Positions 51,283 through 59,792 of a stretch of 64,000 nt of DNA are shown here, piece after piece. Both the position numbers and the translations under genes were made by a program. Position 1 is the first letter of the stretch; the number at the start of each line of letters is the position of its first letter. This stretch comes from an uncultured Oscillospiraceae bacterium (GTDB lineage Bacteria; Bacillota; Clostridia; Oscillospirales; Oscillospiraceae). Under the pieces are notes generated by a model that made no database searches, was not told the origin of the DNA, and worked only from the letters and a program-made list of their open reading frames with translations. The stretch spans positions 1 through 64,000 of the forward strand of contig CANQSJ010000003.1 in the NCBI GenBank assembly GCA_947626495.1. The letters run 5' to 3'.

Positions 51283-52316
51283 GCGTCGTATTTCCCCTGA
51301 AAAACCGGGTGGGCCAGGTCTATGAGCCCTTCAGGATCCGCTTTCTGGAAAAGGAGATCCCCGGCCTGGCGCCGGATGAGGTGCTGGTAAAAGTGCGGGC
51401 CAGCGCAATATGCGGCAGCGACCTGCACATCGCCCGGGGCCGGCATCCCTCCGCGCCCCTGCCCGTGACCATCGGCCACGAGTTCTCCGGTGACGTGGCC
51501 GCCGTGGGCGAGGCCGTCACCCGGGCCCGGACGGGCCAGCGGGTTTGCGTGGAGCCCTGCATCGTGTGCGGGGTCTGCGACGCCTGCCGCCACGGGGATT
51601 ACGGCCACTGCGAGCACATCACCTATACCTACCGCCAGGGCAACGGCGCCATGGCGGACTACGTGGTGGTGAAGGAGCCCTACGTCTATGAACTGCCCCC
51701 GGAGATGAGCTACGAGGCCGGGGCGCTGATGGAGCCGCTGTCCGTGGCCACCCACGCGGTGCGCCGGGCGGAGGTGGGCCTGGGGGACACGGTGTTCATC
51801 GTGGGGCCGGGGCCCATCGGGCTGATGACCGCGGCTATGTGCCGCCGGGCGGGGGCCGGCCGGGTGATCGTGGCGGGCCACGCCGGACGCCGGCTGGAGA
51901 TGGCCCTGGAGCTGGGCGCCACGGATGTGGTGGACACCGCCGCCCAGGACCCGGCGGAGGCGGTATACCGCCTGACCGGCGGCAAGGGCGCCGACAGAAG
52001 CTTTGAGTGCGTGGGCAAGGAGGAGTGCCTCGGCCAGGCGCTGATGGCCCTGCGCTCCAGCGGCATCTGCACCGTGGTGGGCATCTATGAGAAGTCCCCC
52101 GTCCAGCTGCCTGTCACCCGCATGGTGACCCACGAGCTGCGGCTGCAGGGCGCCCAGGGCTACTGCTGGGACTTCCCCATCGCCGTCGCGGCGGCGCGGG
52201 AGCTGCCCATGGAGAGCTTCATCACCCACACCTTCCCCCTGGAGCAGCTTCAGCAGGCGCTGGACACCGCTCTGGACAGGACCAGCGGGAGTCTGAAGGT
52301 GGTTTTGCGCGCGTAA
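51279..52316 (+). CDS. Zinc-dependent medium-chain alcohol dehydrogenase (sorbitol/threonine dehydrogenase type)
   Basis: 345 aa. Catalytic zinc ligands in AICGSDLH and IGHEFSGDV; the structural zinc cysteines in CIVCGVCDACRHGDYGHCE; NAD(P) Rossmann loop VGPGPIGLM near residue 175. The GALMEPLSVATHAV helix is typical of polyol dehydrogenases (sorbitol, idonate, threonine). It probably oxidises a secondary hydroxyl of the imported compound. The ATG overlaps the epimerase stop. Confidence 0.9.
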   Translation: MSVVFPLKNRVGQVYEPFRIRFLEKEIPGLAPDEVLVKVRASAICGSDLHIARGRHPSAPLPVTIGHEFSGDVAAVGEAVTRARTGQRVCVEPCIVCGVCDACRHGDYGHCEHITYTYRQGNGAMADYVVVKEPYVYELPPEMSYEAGALMEPLSVATHAVRRAEVGLGDTVFIVGPGPIGLMTAAMCRRAGAGRVIVAGHAGRRLEMALELGATDVVDTAAQDPAEAVYRLTGGKGADRSFECVGKEECLGQALMALRSSGICTVVGIYEKSPVQLPVTRMVTHELRLQGAQGYCWDFPIAVAAARELPMESFITHTFPLEQLQQALDTALDRTSGSLKVVLRA

Positions 52317-52382
52317 CGCCGGCCGGCGGGGTCCGGTCCGGATGTCCATAAAATCATTACCCTGATGAAAGGTGAGATTGCA

Positions 52383-53153
52383 ATGAAAAAGACAGCAGTT
52401 GTCACAGGAGCCAGCCGGGGCATCGGCTTCGCCATCGCCCGGCAGCTGGGTCTGGACGGATACAACATCGTCATGGTGGCCACCGGCCCCCAGGAGAAAA
52501 ACCAGGCCGCCGTCGACCAGCTCCGGTCGCTGGGCATCGACTGCGCTTATGTGCAGGCCAACATCGGCGACCACGACGACCGGCTGCGGATCGTATCCGA
52601 GGCCTTGGCCGCCTTCGGCCGCATCGACGCGCTGGTGAACAACGCCGGCGTGGCCCCCAACGTGCGGGCGGATCTGCTGGAGATGAGCGAGGAGAGCTTC
52701 GACCGGGTGGTGGGTATCAACACCAAGGGCAACATGTTCCTGACCCAGGCCGTGGCCAACCAGATGCTCCGCCAGGAGCCCCTGGAGGCTGGACGCCGGG
52801 GGGTGATCGTGAACGTGTCCAGCTGCAGCGCGGTGGTCTCCAGCCCCAACCGGGGGGAGTACTGCGTGTCCAAGGCGGGGGTGTCCATGCTGACCACCCT
52901 CTACGCCGACCGGCTGGCGGGGGAGGGCATCCTGGTCCACGAGGTGCGCCCCGGTGTCATCGCCACCGACATGACCAGCAAGGTCCAGGAGAAGTACGAC
53001 AATCTGATCGCCCAGGGGGCCTTCCCCATCGCCCGCTGGGGCACGCCCGAGGACGTGGCCAACGCGGTGAGCGTGCTGTGCAGCGACAAGCTCCAGTACA
53101 CCACCGGCGACTACATCGATGTGGACGGCGGCTTCCACATCAGCCACCTGTGA
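52383..53153 (+). CDS. Short-chain dehydrogenase/reductase (SDR)
   Basis: 256 aa. NAD(P) motif TGASRGIGFAIA, NNAGVAPN, catalytic Ser in VNVSSCSAVVSS with Tyr and Lys in EYCVSKAG. The C-terminal DYIDVDGGFHISHL completes a classical SDR similar to FabG and 2-keto-aldonate reductases. ATG 52383 was preferred to ATG 52365 because AAAGGTGA lies between them at correct distance. Second alcohol-oxidising or ketone-reducing step of the cluster. Confidence 0.9.
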   Translation: MKKTAVVTGASRGIGFAIARQLGLDGYNIVMVATGPQEKNQAAVDQLRSLGIDCAYVQANIGDHDDRLRIVSEALAAFGRIDALVNNAGVAPNVRADLLEMSEESFDRVVGINTKGNMFLTQAVANQMLRQEPLEAGRRGVIVNVSSCSAVVSSPNRGEYCVSKAGVSMLTTLYADRLAGEGILVHEVRPGVIATDMTSKVQEKYDNLIAQGAFPIARWGTPEDVANAVSVLCSDKLQYTTGDYIDVDGGFHISHL

Positions 53154-53161
53154 GGTGCGCC

Positions 53162-55114
53162 ATGGAGGAGGGGACCTTCCGCGCCGGGGCCTATGAGGCG
53201 CGGCTGATGCGGTGCAACACCGCCGTGGTGGGCTCCGGGGCCGCCGGCTTCAACGCCGCCGACCGGCTGTGGCAGTACGGCCAGCGGGACATCCTGCTGG
53301 TGACGGAGGACCGCTGCGGCGGCACCAGCCGCAACACCGGCAGCGACAAGCAGACGTACTATAAACTCACCCTCTCCGGCGGCGACGGGGACAGCGTCCG
53401 GGAGATGGCTGAGACCCTGTTCGCCGGCCAGTGCGTGGACGGGGACAACGCCCTGTGCGAGGCGGCGCTGTCCACCCAGTCTTTCCTGAAGCTGACGGAG
53501 CTGGGCGTGCCCTTCCCCCGCAACCGCTTCGGGGAGTTCATCGGCTACAAGACCGACCACGATCCCCGCCGCCGGGCCACCAGCGTGGGCCCCTATACCA
53601 GCAAGCAGATGACCGAGCGGCTGGAACAGGCCGTGGCGGACAAGGGCGTGCCCGTTCTGGACCACGCCCAGGCGGTCCGCATCCTCAGCGACGGGGAGCG
53701 GGTCTACGGCCTGCTGTGTCTGGACACCTCCGTCCGGGACCGGGCGGCCTTCGTCCTCATCCAGTGCAAAAACGTGGTCTGGGCCACCGGCGGCCCGGCG
53801 GGGATGTACGCCGACAGCGTCTATCCCGTCCGCCAGTACGGCGCCACGGGCCTGGCCCTGGAGGCAGGCGCCCTGGGCCAGAATCTGACCGAGTGGCAGT
53901 TCGGTCTGGCCTCCGTGGCCCCCCGGTGGAACGTGTCCGGCACCTATATGCAGGCCCTGCCCCGGATGTTCTCCGTGGGTCCGGAGGGGGACGAGCGGGA
54001 GTTTCTCATGGACTTCTTCTCCGACCCGGCGGACATGCTCTCCAAGCTGTTTTTGAAGGGCTATCAGTGGCCCTTCGACGTGCGCAAGGTGGCCGGCGGC
54101 AGCTCCATCATCGACATCCTGGTCTATCTGGAGGCGGGCAAGGGCCGGAAGGTCTATCTGGACTACCGGACCAATCCCGTGGGCGGCGCGTTCCGCTTTG
54201 AGGATCTGGAGCCGGAGGCGCTGGAGTATCTGACCCGGGCCGGGGCCTGCTTCGGCACGCCCCTGGAGCGGCTGGAGCACATGAACGCCCCCGCGGTGGA
54301 GTTTTACCGGGACAAGGGCGTGGATCTGGCAAAGGAGCCTCTGCAGATCGCCCTGTGCGCCCAGCACAACAACGGCGGCCTGGCCGTGGACCGGTGGTGG
54401 CAGACCCGGGTGGAGGGTCTGTTCGCCGTGGGCGAGGCGGCCGGCACCCACGGGGTGTACCGCCCCGGCGGCACGGCGCTTAACGCCGGCCAGGTGGGCA
54501 GCACCCGGGCCGCCCAGTACATCGCCGCCCGTCGGACGGGCGCGCCGGAGCCGGAGGACGCCGGATTTTTGCGGACCGCCGCCGGGGCCCTGGAGGAGAT
54601 GGGCGCTCTGGCGGAGCGGGCCGTCGACCCTGCGGGAGGCGTGCGCCGGGCCTGGGAAGAGGCCGGCCGGCGGATGAGCCGGTGCGGCGGCGCCATCCGG
54701 GACAGCGCGGCCATCCGCCGGTGCCTGGCGGATACGGAGGCGGCCCTGGCCGCCCTGCCGGAGAACGCCAAGGCCGTCCGGCCGGGGGAGCTGATGTGGG
54801 TGTTCCGTCTGCGGGACACGCTGATGAGCCAGCGGGCCTACCTCAGCGCCATGCTGGACTATGCCGCCCAAGGCGGCAAGAGCCGGGGCAGCGCCCTGTA
54901 TACCGACCCGGCGGGGACCAAGCCCTATGAGCAGCTGCCCGACCAGTTCACCTTCACCCTGGACGACGGCAGCCGGGGCGGCCTTGTCCAGCAGATCGGC
55001 TGCGGGCCGGAGGGCTGCTCCGCCCAGTGGCGGCCCGTGCGGCCCATCCCGGAGGACGACGACTTCTTTGAGAACGTCTGGCGCGCCTACCGGGAGAACG
55101 GAAACATCAACTGA
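53162..55114 (+). CDS. FAD-dependent oxidoreductase, fumarate reductase/succinate dehydrogenase flavoprotein-like
   Basis: 650 aa. FAD-binding GSGAAG (Gly24-Gly29), TGGPAGMYADSVYP and the C-terminal GLFAVGEAAGTHGVYRPGG motif typical of the fumarate-reductase/L-aspartate-oxidase/AprA flavoproteins. There is a long helical C-terminal part (residues 480-620) and CxxxC in IGCGPEGCSAQW. No signal peptide and no iron-sulfur subunit gene is next to it. Enzymes of this fold often reduce a C=C next to a carboxylate or the reverse. It starts 8 bases after the SDR gene stop. The reaction here is unknown. Confidence 0.8.
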   Translation: MEEGTFRAGAYEARLMRCNTAVVGSGAAGFNAADRLWQYGQRDILLVTEDRCGGTSRNTGSDKQTYYKLTLSGGDGDSVREMAETLFAGQCVDGDNALCEAALSTQSFLKLTELGVPFPRNRFGEFIGYKTDHDPRRRATSVGPYTSKQMTERLEQAVADKGVPVLDHAQAVRILSDGERVYGLLCLDTSVRDRAAFVLIQCKNVVWATGGPAGMYADSVYPVRQYGATGLALEAGALGQNLTEWQFGLASVAPRWNVSGTYMQALPRMFSVGPEGDEREFLMDFFSDPADMLSKLFLKGYQWPFDVRKVAGGSSIIDILVYLEAGKGRKVYLDYRTNPVGGAFRFEDLEPEALEYLTRAGACFGTPLERLEHMNAPAVEFYRDKGVDLAKEPLQIALCAQHNNGGLAVDRWWQTRVEGLFAVGEAAGTHGVYRPGGTALNAGQVGSTRAAQYIAARRTGAPEPEDAGFLRTAAGALEEMGALAERAVDPAGGVRRAWEEAGRRMSRCGGAIRDSAAIRRCLADTEAALAALPENAKAVRPGELMWVFRLRDTLMSQRAYLSAMLDYAAQGGKSRGSALYTDPAGTKPYEQLPDQFTFTLDDGSRGGLVQQIGCGPEGCSAQWRPVRPIPEDDDFFENVWRAYRENGNIN

Positions 55115-55128
55115 ACGAGGAGGCATTC

Positions 55129-55824
55129 ATGCCCTACGCCATGATCGTATGCCTGCTGGGCGTCTTTTTCGGCGGCCTGCTGGGCAAGGCACTGAGCCGG
55201 TGGATCACCGACGAGATGCGCGCGGTCCTGCCGTGGATATCGGCCCTGACGGCCATCGGCAGCGGCATCGTGTCCGTGGTGAAGGCCGACCAGTTCTTCG
55301 TGGTCTCCTTCGCGGTGATCGTGGGTAGCACCCTGGGCCATATCCTCCGGCTGGAGAAGCGGGTCTATGCCGGGCTGTACCGGGCCCTGGAGCGGATCCC
55401 TCACCCGGCGGACTTCGACATGGAGCAGTACGTCACCATCGTGGCCATCTTCTGCACCAGCGGGTTCGGGATGTATGCGGTGATGGTGGAGAGCTTCAGC
55501 GGCGACCACGCCCAGATGATCTCCAAGGCCCTGATGGACTTCTTCATAGCCGTCCTGTTCGGCAGCAGCATGGGCGTGGCGGTGAGTCTCGTCGCCATCC
55601 CCCAGGGGGTCATATTCGTCTCGCTGTATTTTCTGGCCAAGGTGCTCATGCCCTACCTGACCGGGCCCATGGAGGCCAATTTCATCGCCTGCGGCGGCCT
55701 GCTCACCATGGCGGCCGGGATGCGGATGTCCCGCATCAAGATGTTCCCCCTCATCGATATGCTCCCCTCCCTGGTGCTGGTCATGCCGCTGACAAAGCTG
55801 TGGCTGGCCCTCATGGGCGGGTAG
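55129..55824 (+). CDS. DUF554 family membrane protein
   Basis: 231 aa, about seven membrane helices. It begins PYAMIVCLLGVFFGGLLG and contains GSTLGHILRLE, CTSGFGMYAVMVESFSGDH and the end GGLLTMAAGMRMSRIKMFPL, all typical of DUF554 (YdfK/YqgA). The family has no agreed function; a transporter role is often suspected. Its place between two redox enzymes suggests a link to export or import of a pathway compound. Confidence 0.85.
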   Translation: MPYAMIVCLLGVFFGGLLGKALSRWITDEMRAVLPWISALTAIGSGIVSVVKADQFFVVSFAVIVGSTLGHILRLEKRVYAGLYRALERIPHPADFDMEQYVTIVAIFCTSGFGMYAVMVESFSGDHAQMISKALMDFFIAVLFGSSMGVAVSLVAIPQGVIFVSLYFLAKVLMPYLTGPMEANFIACGGLLTMAAGMRMSRIKMFPLIDMLPSLVLVMPLTKLWLALMGG

Positions 55825-55849
55825 GAAACTGAAAGGAGAGGCAAATCCC

Positions 55850-57205
55850 ATGGCACACGAGAGATTCCATTACAAGAGCCTGGCCGAGGTGCAGGAAAAG
55901 GCCCGGGAGCTGGGTCTGCATTTGCCCTTTGCCGGGGACACCCACGTGCTGGCGGAGCCCTTGCAGGTGCGCAGCGTCACGCTGGCCAACCGGCTGGGCG
56001 TGGCGCCCATGGAGGGCGCCGACTCCCTGCCCGACGGCTCCCCCTCGGAGTACACCGTCCGCCGGTATGTGAACGAGGCCATCGGCGGCAGCGCCGTGAT
56101 CTGGTTCGAGGCCATCTCCATTGTGGAGGAGGGCCGCTCCTCCCAGACCCAGCTGCTCATCAGCCGGGAGAACCTGGACGCCTACAAGGCCATGGTGGAG
56201 AAGGTGAAGAAGGCCGGCCTGGACGCCAACGGCTACGAGCCGTACCTGATCCTGCAGGCCAACCACTCCGGCCGCTATTCCAACCCGGGCAACAAGCCCG
56301 CCCCCATGATCGCCTACCGCCACCCGGAGCTGGAGCAGTACCGGGCCGCCGACGACAGCTGCATCGTCTCCGACGACTATCTGAAGAGTCTGGAGGAGAA
56401 GTTCGGCCTGTCCGCCGGTCTGGCCAAAGAGGCCGGCTTCGACGCGGTGGACATCAAGTCCTGCCACGGCTATCTGCTGGCGGAGCTCAACTCCGCCTAC
56501 AACCGGCCCGGCCTCTACGGCGGCAGCTTTGAAAACCGCACCCGGCTGCTGCGCAACGGCATTCTGGCGGCCAAGCCATACGAGGACGAGCACTTCATGG
56601 TCACCTGCCGGCTGGGCCTCTACGACGGCTACGCCTGGCCCTGGGGCTTCGGCGTCAGCGAGGGCAGCGGCCTCGCCCCCGATCTGGCCGAGCCCATCCG
56701 TCTGGTCCGGGAGCTGCACGACGAGCTGGGCCTGGATATGATGGACCTGACCATGGGCAACCCCTACGCCACCACCCACGTGACCCGGCCCTTCGACAAG
56801 GGCAAGTATCAGCCGGACGAGCACCCCTTCGTGGGGCTGGACCGGATGATCAACGGCATCGGCGCGGTGAAAAAGGCGGTGCCGGAGATGACCATCCTGG
56901 CCTCGGCGCCCACCTATCTGCGCCAGTACGCGGATCTTTACGCCGCCGGCGCGGTGGAGGAGGGCCTGTGCGACGGCATGCTCTTCGGCCGCATGGCCTT
57001 CGCCGACCCGGATTTCGCCAATGAGATCGTGAAAAACGGCCGCATCGACCCCAAACGGGTGTGCATGACCTGCGGCTGCTGCGGCGACCTGATCCGGGCC
57101 CACAAGCCCACCGGCTGCGTGGTCCGGGACCCGGACACCTTCCTGCCTTTTTACCGGGAATTCCAGGAGATCAAAAAGACCCAGCCGAAAAACTTCCGGG
57201 GATGA
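55850..57205 (+). CDS. OYE-family NADH:flavin oxidoreductase with a C-terminal cysteine cluster
   Basis: 451 aa. FMN TIM-barrel of the Old Yellow Enzyme/2,4-dienoyl-CoA reductase family: RLGVAPMEGADSLPDG, LQANHSGRYSN, AGFDAVDIKSCHGYLLAEL and the typical NRPGLYGGSFENRTRLL. The end has CMTCGCCGDLIRAHKPTGC (Cys406, 409, 411/412, 423), close to the [4Fe-4S] loop of dienoyl-CoA reductase, but the FAD/NADH domain that follows in that enzyme (about 670 aa) is absent. The flavoprotein two genes upstream could supply electrons. Probably reduces an activated C=C bond. Confidence 0.85.
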   Translation: MAHERFHYKSLAEVQEKARELGLHLPFAGDTHVLAEPLQVRSVTLANRLGVAPMEGADSLPDGSPSEYTVRRYVNEAIGGSAVIWFEAISIVEEGRSSQTQLLISRENLDAYKAMVEKVKKAGLDANGYEPYLILQANHSGRYSNPGNKPAPMIAYRHPELEQYRAADDSCIVSDDYLKSLEEKFGLSAGLAKEAGFDAVDIKSCHGYLLAELNSAYNRPGLYGGSFENRTRLLRNGILAAKPYEDEHFMVTCRLGLYDGYAWPWGFGVSEGSGLAPDLAEPIRLVRELHDELGLDMMDLTMGNPYATTHVTRPFDKGKYQPDEHPFVGLDRMINGIGAVKKAVPEMTILASAPTYLRQYADLYAAGAVEEGLCDGMLFGRMAFADPDFANEIVKNGRIDPKRVCMTCGCCGDLIRAHKPTGCVVRDPDTFLPFYREFQEIKKTQPKNFRG

Positions 57206-57222
57206 TCGGAGCGGAGACAAGC

Positions 57223-57255
57223 GCGCCCGCGGCACACCGCCGCGGGCGCAAATTT
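57223..57255 (+). terminator. Likely terminator of the catabolic cluster
   Basis: 10-bp stem GCGCCCGCGG/CCGCGGGCGC, 7-base loop, followed by AAATTT. The T-run is weak. The rest of the gap to 57373 shows no convincing promoter beyond a TACAAT at 57312-57317 without a well-spaced -35. Confidence 0.55.
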
Positions 57256-57373
57256 ACATTGCGGTCATATTTCGTTCAACAATTTGTCAACATCCGCCGC
57301 GGTGAGCGTACTACAATAGGCGCGAAAGGGAAAGATCCCCGGAATCTATTCCAACAAAAGGAGCGCAAATCAA

Positions 57374-58525
57374 ATGTATGAGAAGAAAACCGCCGGCCGC
57401 GGCCGGCGCATCGGCCGGTATCTGGCGGCGCTGCTGTGCCTGGCGCTGCTGGCGGGGGCGTTCGCCGGCACCACCCGTTCCGCCGCCCAGACCGGGCGGG
57501 AGCAGATGAGCGCGGCGGATATCTACGAGCAGAACGTGAACTCCACCGTGGGCATCACCACCACCATCACCACCAACGTCTGGGGCTATCAGACCCAGGC
57601 CGCCGTCTCCGGCTCCGGCTTCATCATCTCCCGGGATGGCTACATCCTCACCAACTACCACGTGGTGGAGGGCGCTGAGTCCATCATCGTCACCGCCTAT
57701 TCCGGCGAGACCTACGACGGGGCCCTGGTGGGCTATGACGAGAGCAACGACATCGCCGTGCTGAAGGTAGAGGCGGAGGATCTGATCCCCGTCACCATCG
57801 GCGACTCCGACGCGCTGCGGGTGGGGGACGAGGTCATCGCCATCGGCAACCCCCTGGGCGAGCTGACCTTCTCCCTGACCGGCGGCATGATCAGCGCCCT
57901 GGACCGGGAGATCACCGTGTCCGGCGGCGAGACCATGGATCTGATCCAGACCGACTGCGCCATCAACTCCGGCAACTCCGGCGGCGCGCTGTTCAATATG
58001 TACGGCGAGGTCATCGGCATCACCAACGCCAAGTACTCCAGCCGGACGGGCAGCTCGGGGGCGTCCATCGACAACATCGGCTTCGCCATCCCCATCAGCC
58101 GGGTGTTCGGCATTGTGGAGAGCATCATGACCGAGGGCGTGGTCTCCAAGCCCTATATCGGCGTGACCGTGAGCGATGTGAGCGAGGAGGCCCTGTCCTA
58201 CGGCCTGCCCGAGGGCGCGTCCGTGAGGAGCGTGGTGGCGGACAGCCCCGCCGAGAAGGCCGGCCTGCAGGAGAATGACATCATCACCGCCGCGAACGGC
58301 CAGCCCGTCTCCGGCAGAGGGGATCTGAAGGACATCGTGTCGGCGTCCAAGGCGGGCGACACGCTGGCCCTCACCGTCTATCGCCAGGGCCAGACCGTGG
58401 AGCTGACCGTGGAGGTGGGCGAGGACGTCCAGCCCGCCATGCCGGAGGAGGACCAGGCGGAGCAGGCGCCCGAAAACTCCCTGGAGGACTTCTTCTCCCA
58501 GCTTCCCGACGGCAGCGATTCGTAA
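57374..58525 (+). CDS. HtrA/DegP-type serine protease with PDZ domain
   Basis: 383 aa. N-terminal membrane anchor or signal (YLAALLCLALLAGAFAGT), trypsin-like domain with His96 (TNYHVVEG), Asp126 (SNDIAVL) and Ser202 (INSGNSGGAL), then one PDZ domain (PYIGVTVSDVSEEAL to about residue 350) and an acidic tail. It degrades or refolds damaged exported proteins. All catalytic residues are present. Single gene with a strong terminator. Confidence 0.95.
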   Translation: MYEKKTAGRGRRIGRYLAALLCLALLAGAFAGTTRSAAQTGREQMSAADIYEQNVNSTVGITTTITTNVWGYQTQAAVSGSGFIISRDGYILTNYHVVEGAESIIVTAYSGETYDGALVGYDESNDIAVLKVEAEDLIPVTIGDSDALRVGDEVIAIGNPLGELTFSLTGGMISALDREITVSGGETMDLIQTDCAINSGNSGGALFNMYGEVIGITNAKYSSRTGSSGASIDNIGFAIPISRVFGIVESIMTEGVVSKPYIGVTVSDVSEEALSYGLPEGASVRSVVADSPAEKAGLQENDIITAANGQPVSGRGDLKDIVSASKAGDTLALTVYRQGQTVELTVEVGEDVQPAMPEEDQAEQAPENSLEDFFSQLPDGSDS

Positions 58526-58538
58526 AGCAACGACAGCG

Positions 58539-58577
58539 GACCCGGGAGACGCTCTGCGCGCCTCCCGGGTCTTTTTT
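58539..58577 (+). terminator. Terminator of the htrA-like gene
   Basis: ACCCGGGAG/CTCCCGGGT stem with a 13-base loop and TTTTTT. It overlaps the stop codon of the convergent TetR gene. Confidence 0.88.
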
Positions 58578-59178
58578 ATGGGCTTTCGGTCTTTTCACCC
58601 TCCGGCAGGATGCAGCGCATGCAGATCGCCACAATCCGGTCGATGGGGTCGGCGCAGTCCTTTTTCAGCCATTCCCGGACGACAGAGGTGATGCCGCCGA
58701 GATAGAAATGGACGATGTAGGCCTTTTCCGGTTCCGGAAAATGGAACTTATCCAGGGTGGGAGAAAAGATGCTGTCGAACAGCTGCTGAAAGGTGCGCCG
58801 GGTGCGGAAGACCTCCTGGTGCTCCAGGACCACCTGATAGATGCGCTTGTTTGACCGGACGAATTCCAGGTACGGCCGCAGATATGCGGGGGAGATGAGG
58901 ATCGAATCCTCCGGGCGATCGGAGGCCAGACGTTTTTCCATGTCCGTCAGATCGGCGGAATACCGCTGAAAGCACTTGTTGTTGGTGTACTCCACGCACT
59001 CGTCCAGCAGATCGGCGACGGTCTCGTAATGCAGATAGAAGGTGGAACGGTTGACTCCGGCCCTTTCGCAGATCTCTTTTACGGTGATGTACGCCAGATC
59101 CTTTTTCTCCAGACATGCGATCAGCGCCTCGTCCATCCGGGCGGCAGTGCTGGCATATTTGCTCTCCGCTTTGTTCAA
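58576..59178 (-). CDS. TetR/AcrR family transcriptional regulator
   Basis: 200 aa. N-terminal HTH ITVKEICERAGVNRSTFYLHYETV (read in two parts around residues 32-55) and an all-helical effector domain with FVRSNKRIYQVVLEHQEVF, as in the TetR_C_7-like group common in Firmicutes. The ligand is unknown. The small membrane protein gene (59211) lies upstream on the same strand 32 bases away, so both may be one unit. Confidence 0.88.
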   Translation of the reverse strand: MNKAESKYASTAARMDEALIACLEKKDLAYITVKEICERAGVNRSTFYLHYETVADLLDECVEYTNNKCFQRYSADLTDMEKRLASDRPEDSILISPAYLRPYLEFVRSNKRIYQVVLEHQEVFRTRRTFQQLFDSIFSPTLDKFHFPEPEKAYIVHFYLGGITSVVREWLKKDCADPIDRIVAICMRCILPEGEKTESP

Positions 59179-59210
59179 CCGTTCCGCCTCCTTATCCCCG
59201 CCGTGCGAGG

Positions 59211-59570
59211 TCAGCTTTCGTCGCCCGCGATCTCCGTGGCCAGACGGATGATGTCGCCGGCATACTTGTCCTTGCCCCGCTGCAGGACCCGCTTATAGAG
59301 CGGGTAGTTCACGCCCATCCCGGCGAAACCCGCGATCCCCACGGCGATGCCCAGCGCGGTGGATGCGGCGGTCCCCCCGCCGATGACGCCCATGGCCAGG
59401 CACATGCCCGTCCCGGCGACCAGGGAGCAGAGGACGCCAAAGGCGTAGGTGAAGACCTGGGCGGGCAGCTTCGCCGCCCGATCCAGCTTTCGCAGCGCCA
59501 CCACCTTGGACGCACTCTTTTTGGAATACTCGTTCACGATGGCCTCGGCATAGATCTTGTCTGTGTTCAT
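59211..59570 (-). CDS. Small membrane protein, 119 aa, with two hydrophobic segments
   Basis: Charged N-terminal 40 residues (NEYSKKSASKVVALRKLD), then two Gly/Ala-rich membrane segments (VFTYAFGVLCSLVAGTGMCL and AASTALGIAVGIAGFAGMG), and a basic tail KRVLQRGKDKYAGDIIRL. Similar proteins occur in many Clostridia without known function. GGAGGGAAG precedes the ATG. Probably co-transcribed with the TetR gene. Confidence 0.7.
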   Translation of the reverse strand: MNTDKIYAEAIVNEYSKKSASKVVALRKLDRAAKLPAQVFTYAFGVLCSLVAGTGMCLAMGVIGGGTAASTALGIAVGIAGFAGMGVNYPLYKRVLQRGKDKYAGDIIRLATEIAGDES

Positions 59571-59676
59571 GGATTCTTCCCTCCGTTTGGTTTTATGGCT
59601 CTATGATAGCGGCCGGAGGGATGAAACGGAACGACACCGCGGGGAATTTCTGTTGTGCGGCAGCTAATTGTGGCAG

Positions 59677-59789
59677 TGGTTGGGCCCCCAAAGGGCTCGC
59701 CAGCCCTTTGGGGAAAAGGAGAAAGCGCCTTGACCGATGGAGGGTACCCGCTTGCGGGGACCGGACATCTTCAAGGCGCTTTCGACGTT
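59677..59789 (+). repeat. Dispersed double-hairpin repeat, copy B
   Basis: Starts GGTTGGGCCCCCA. First hairpin CCCCAAAGGGCT/AGCCCTTTGGGG (59686-59713), then GGGGAAAAGGAGAAAGCGC, an inner hairpin GGTACCCGC/GCGGGGACC, outer arms GAAAGCGCCTTGA/TCAAGGCGCTTTC (59721-59783), ending TTTCGACG. Same plan and shared ends as copy A inside sfsA (26841-26958). It lies three bases past the hydrogenase stop codon; the rest of 59571-59676 shows nothing definite. Confidence 0.8.
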
Positions 59790-59792
59790 GTA

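Noticed and set aside
59686-59713. The CCCCAAAGGGCT hairpin as a plain terminator
   Set aside because: It lacks a T-run in either outgoing direction and is better explained as the first stem of the dispersed repeat.
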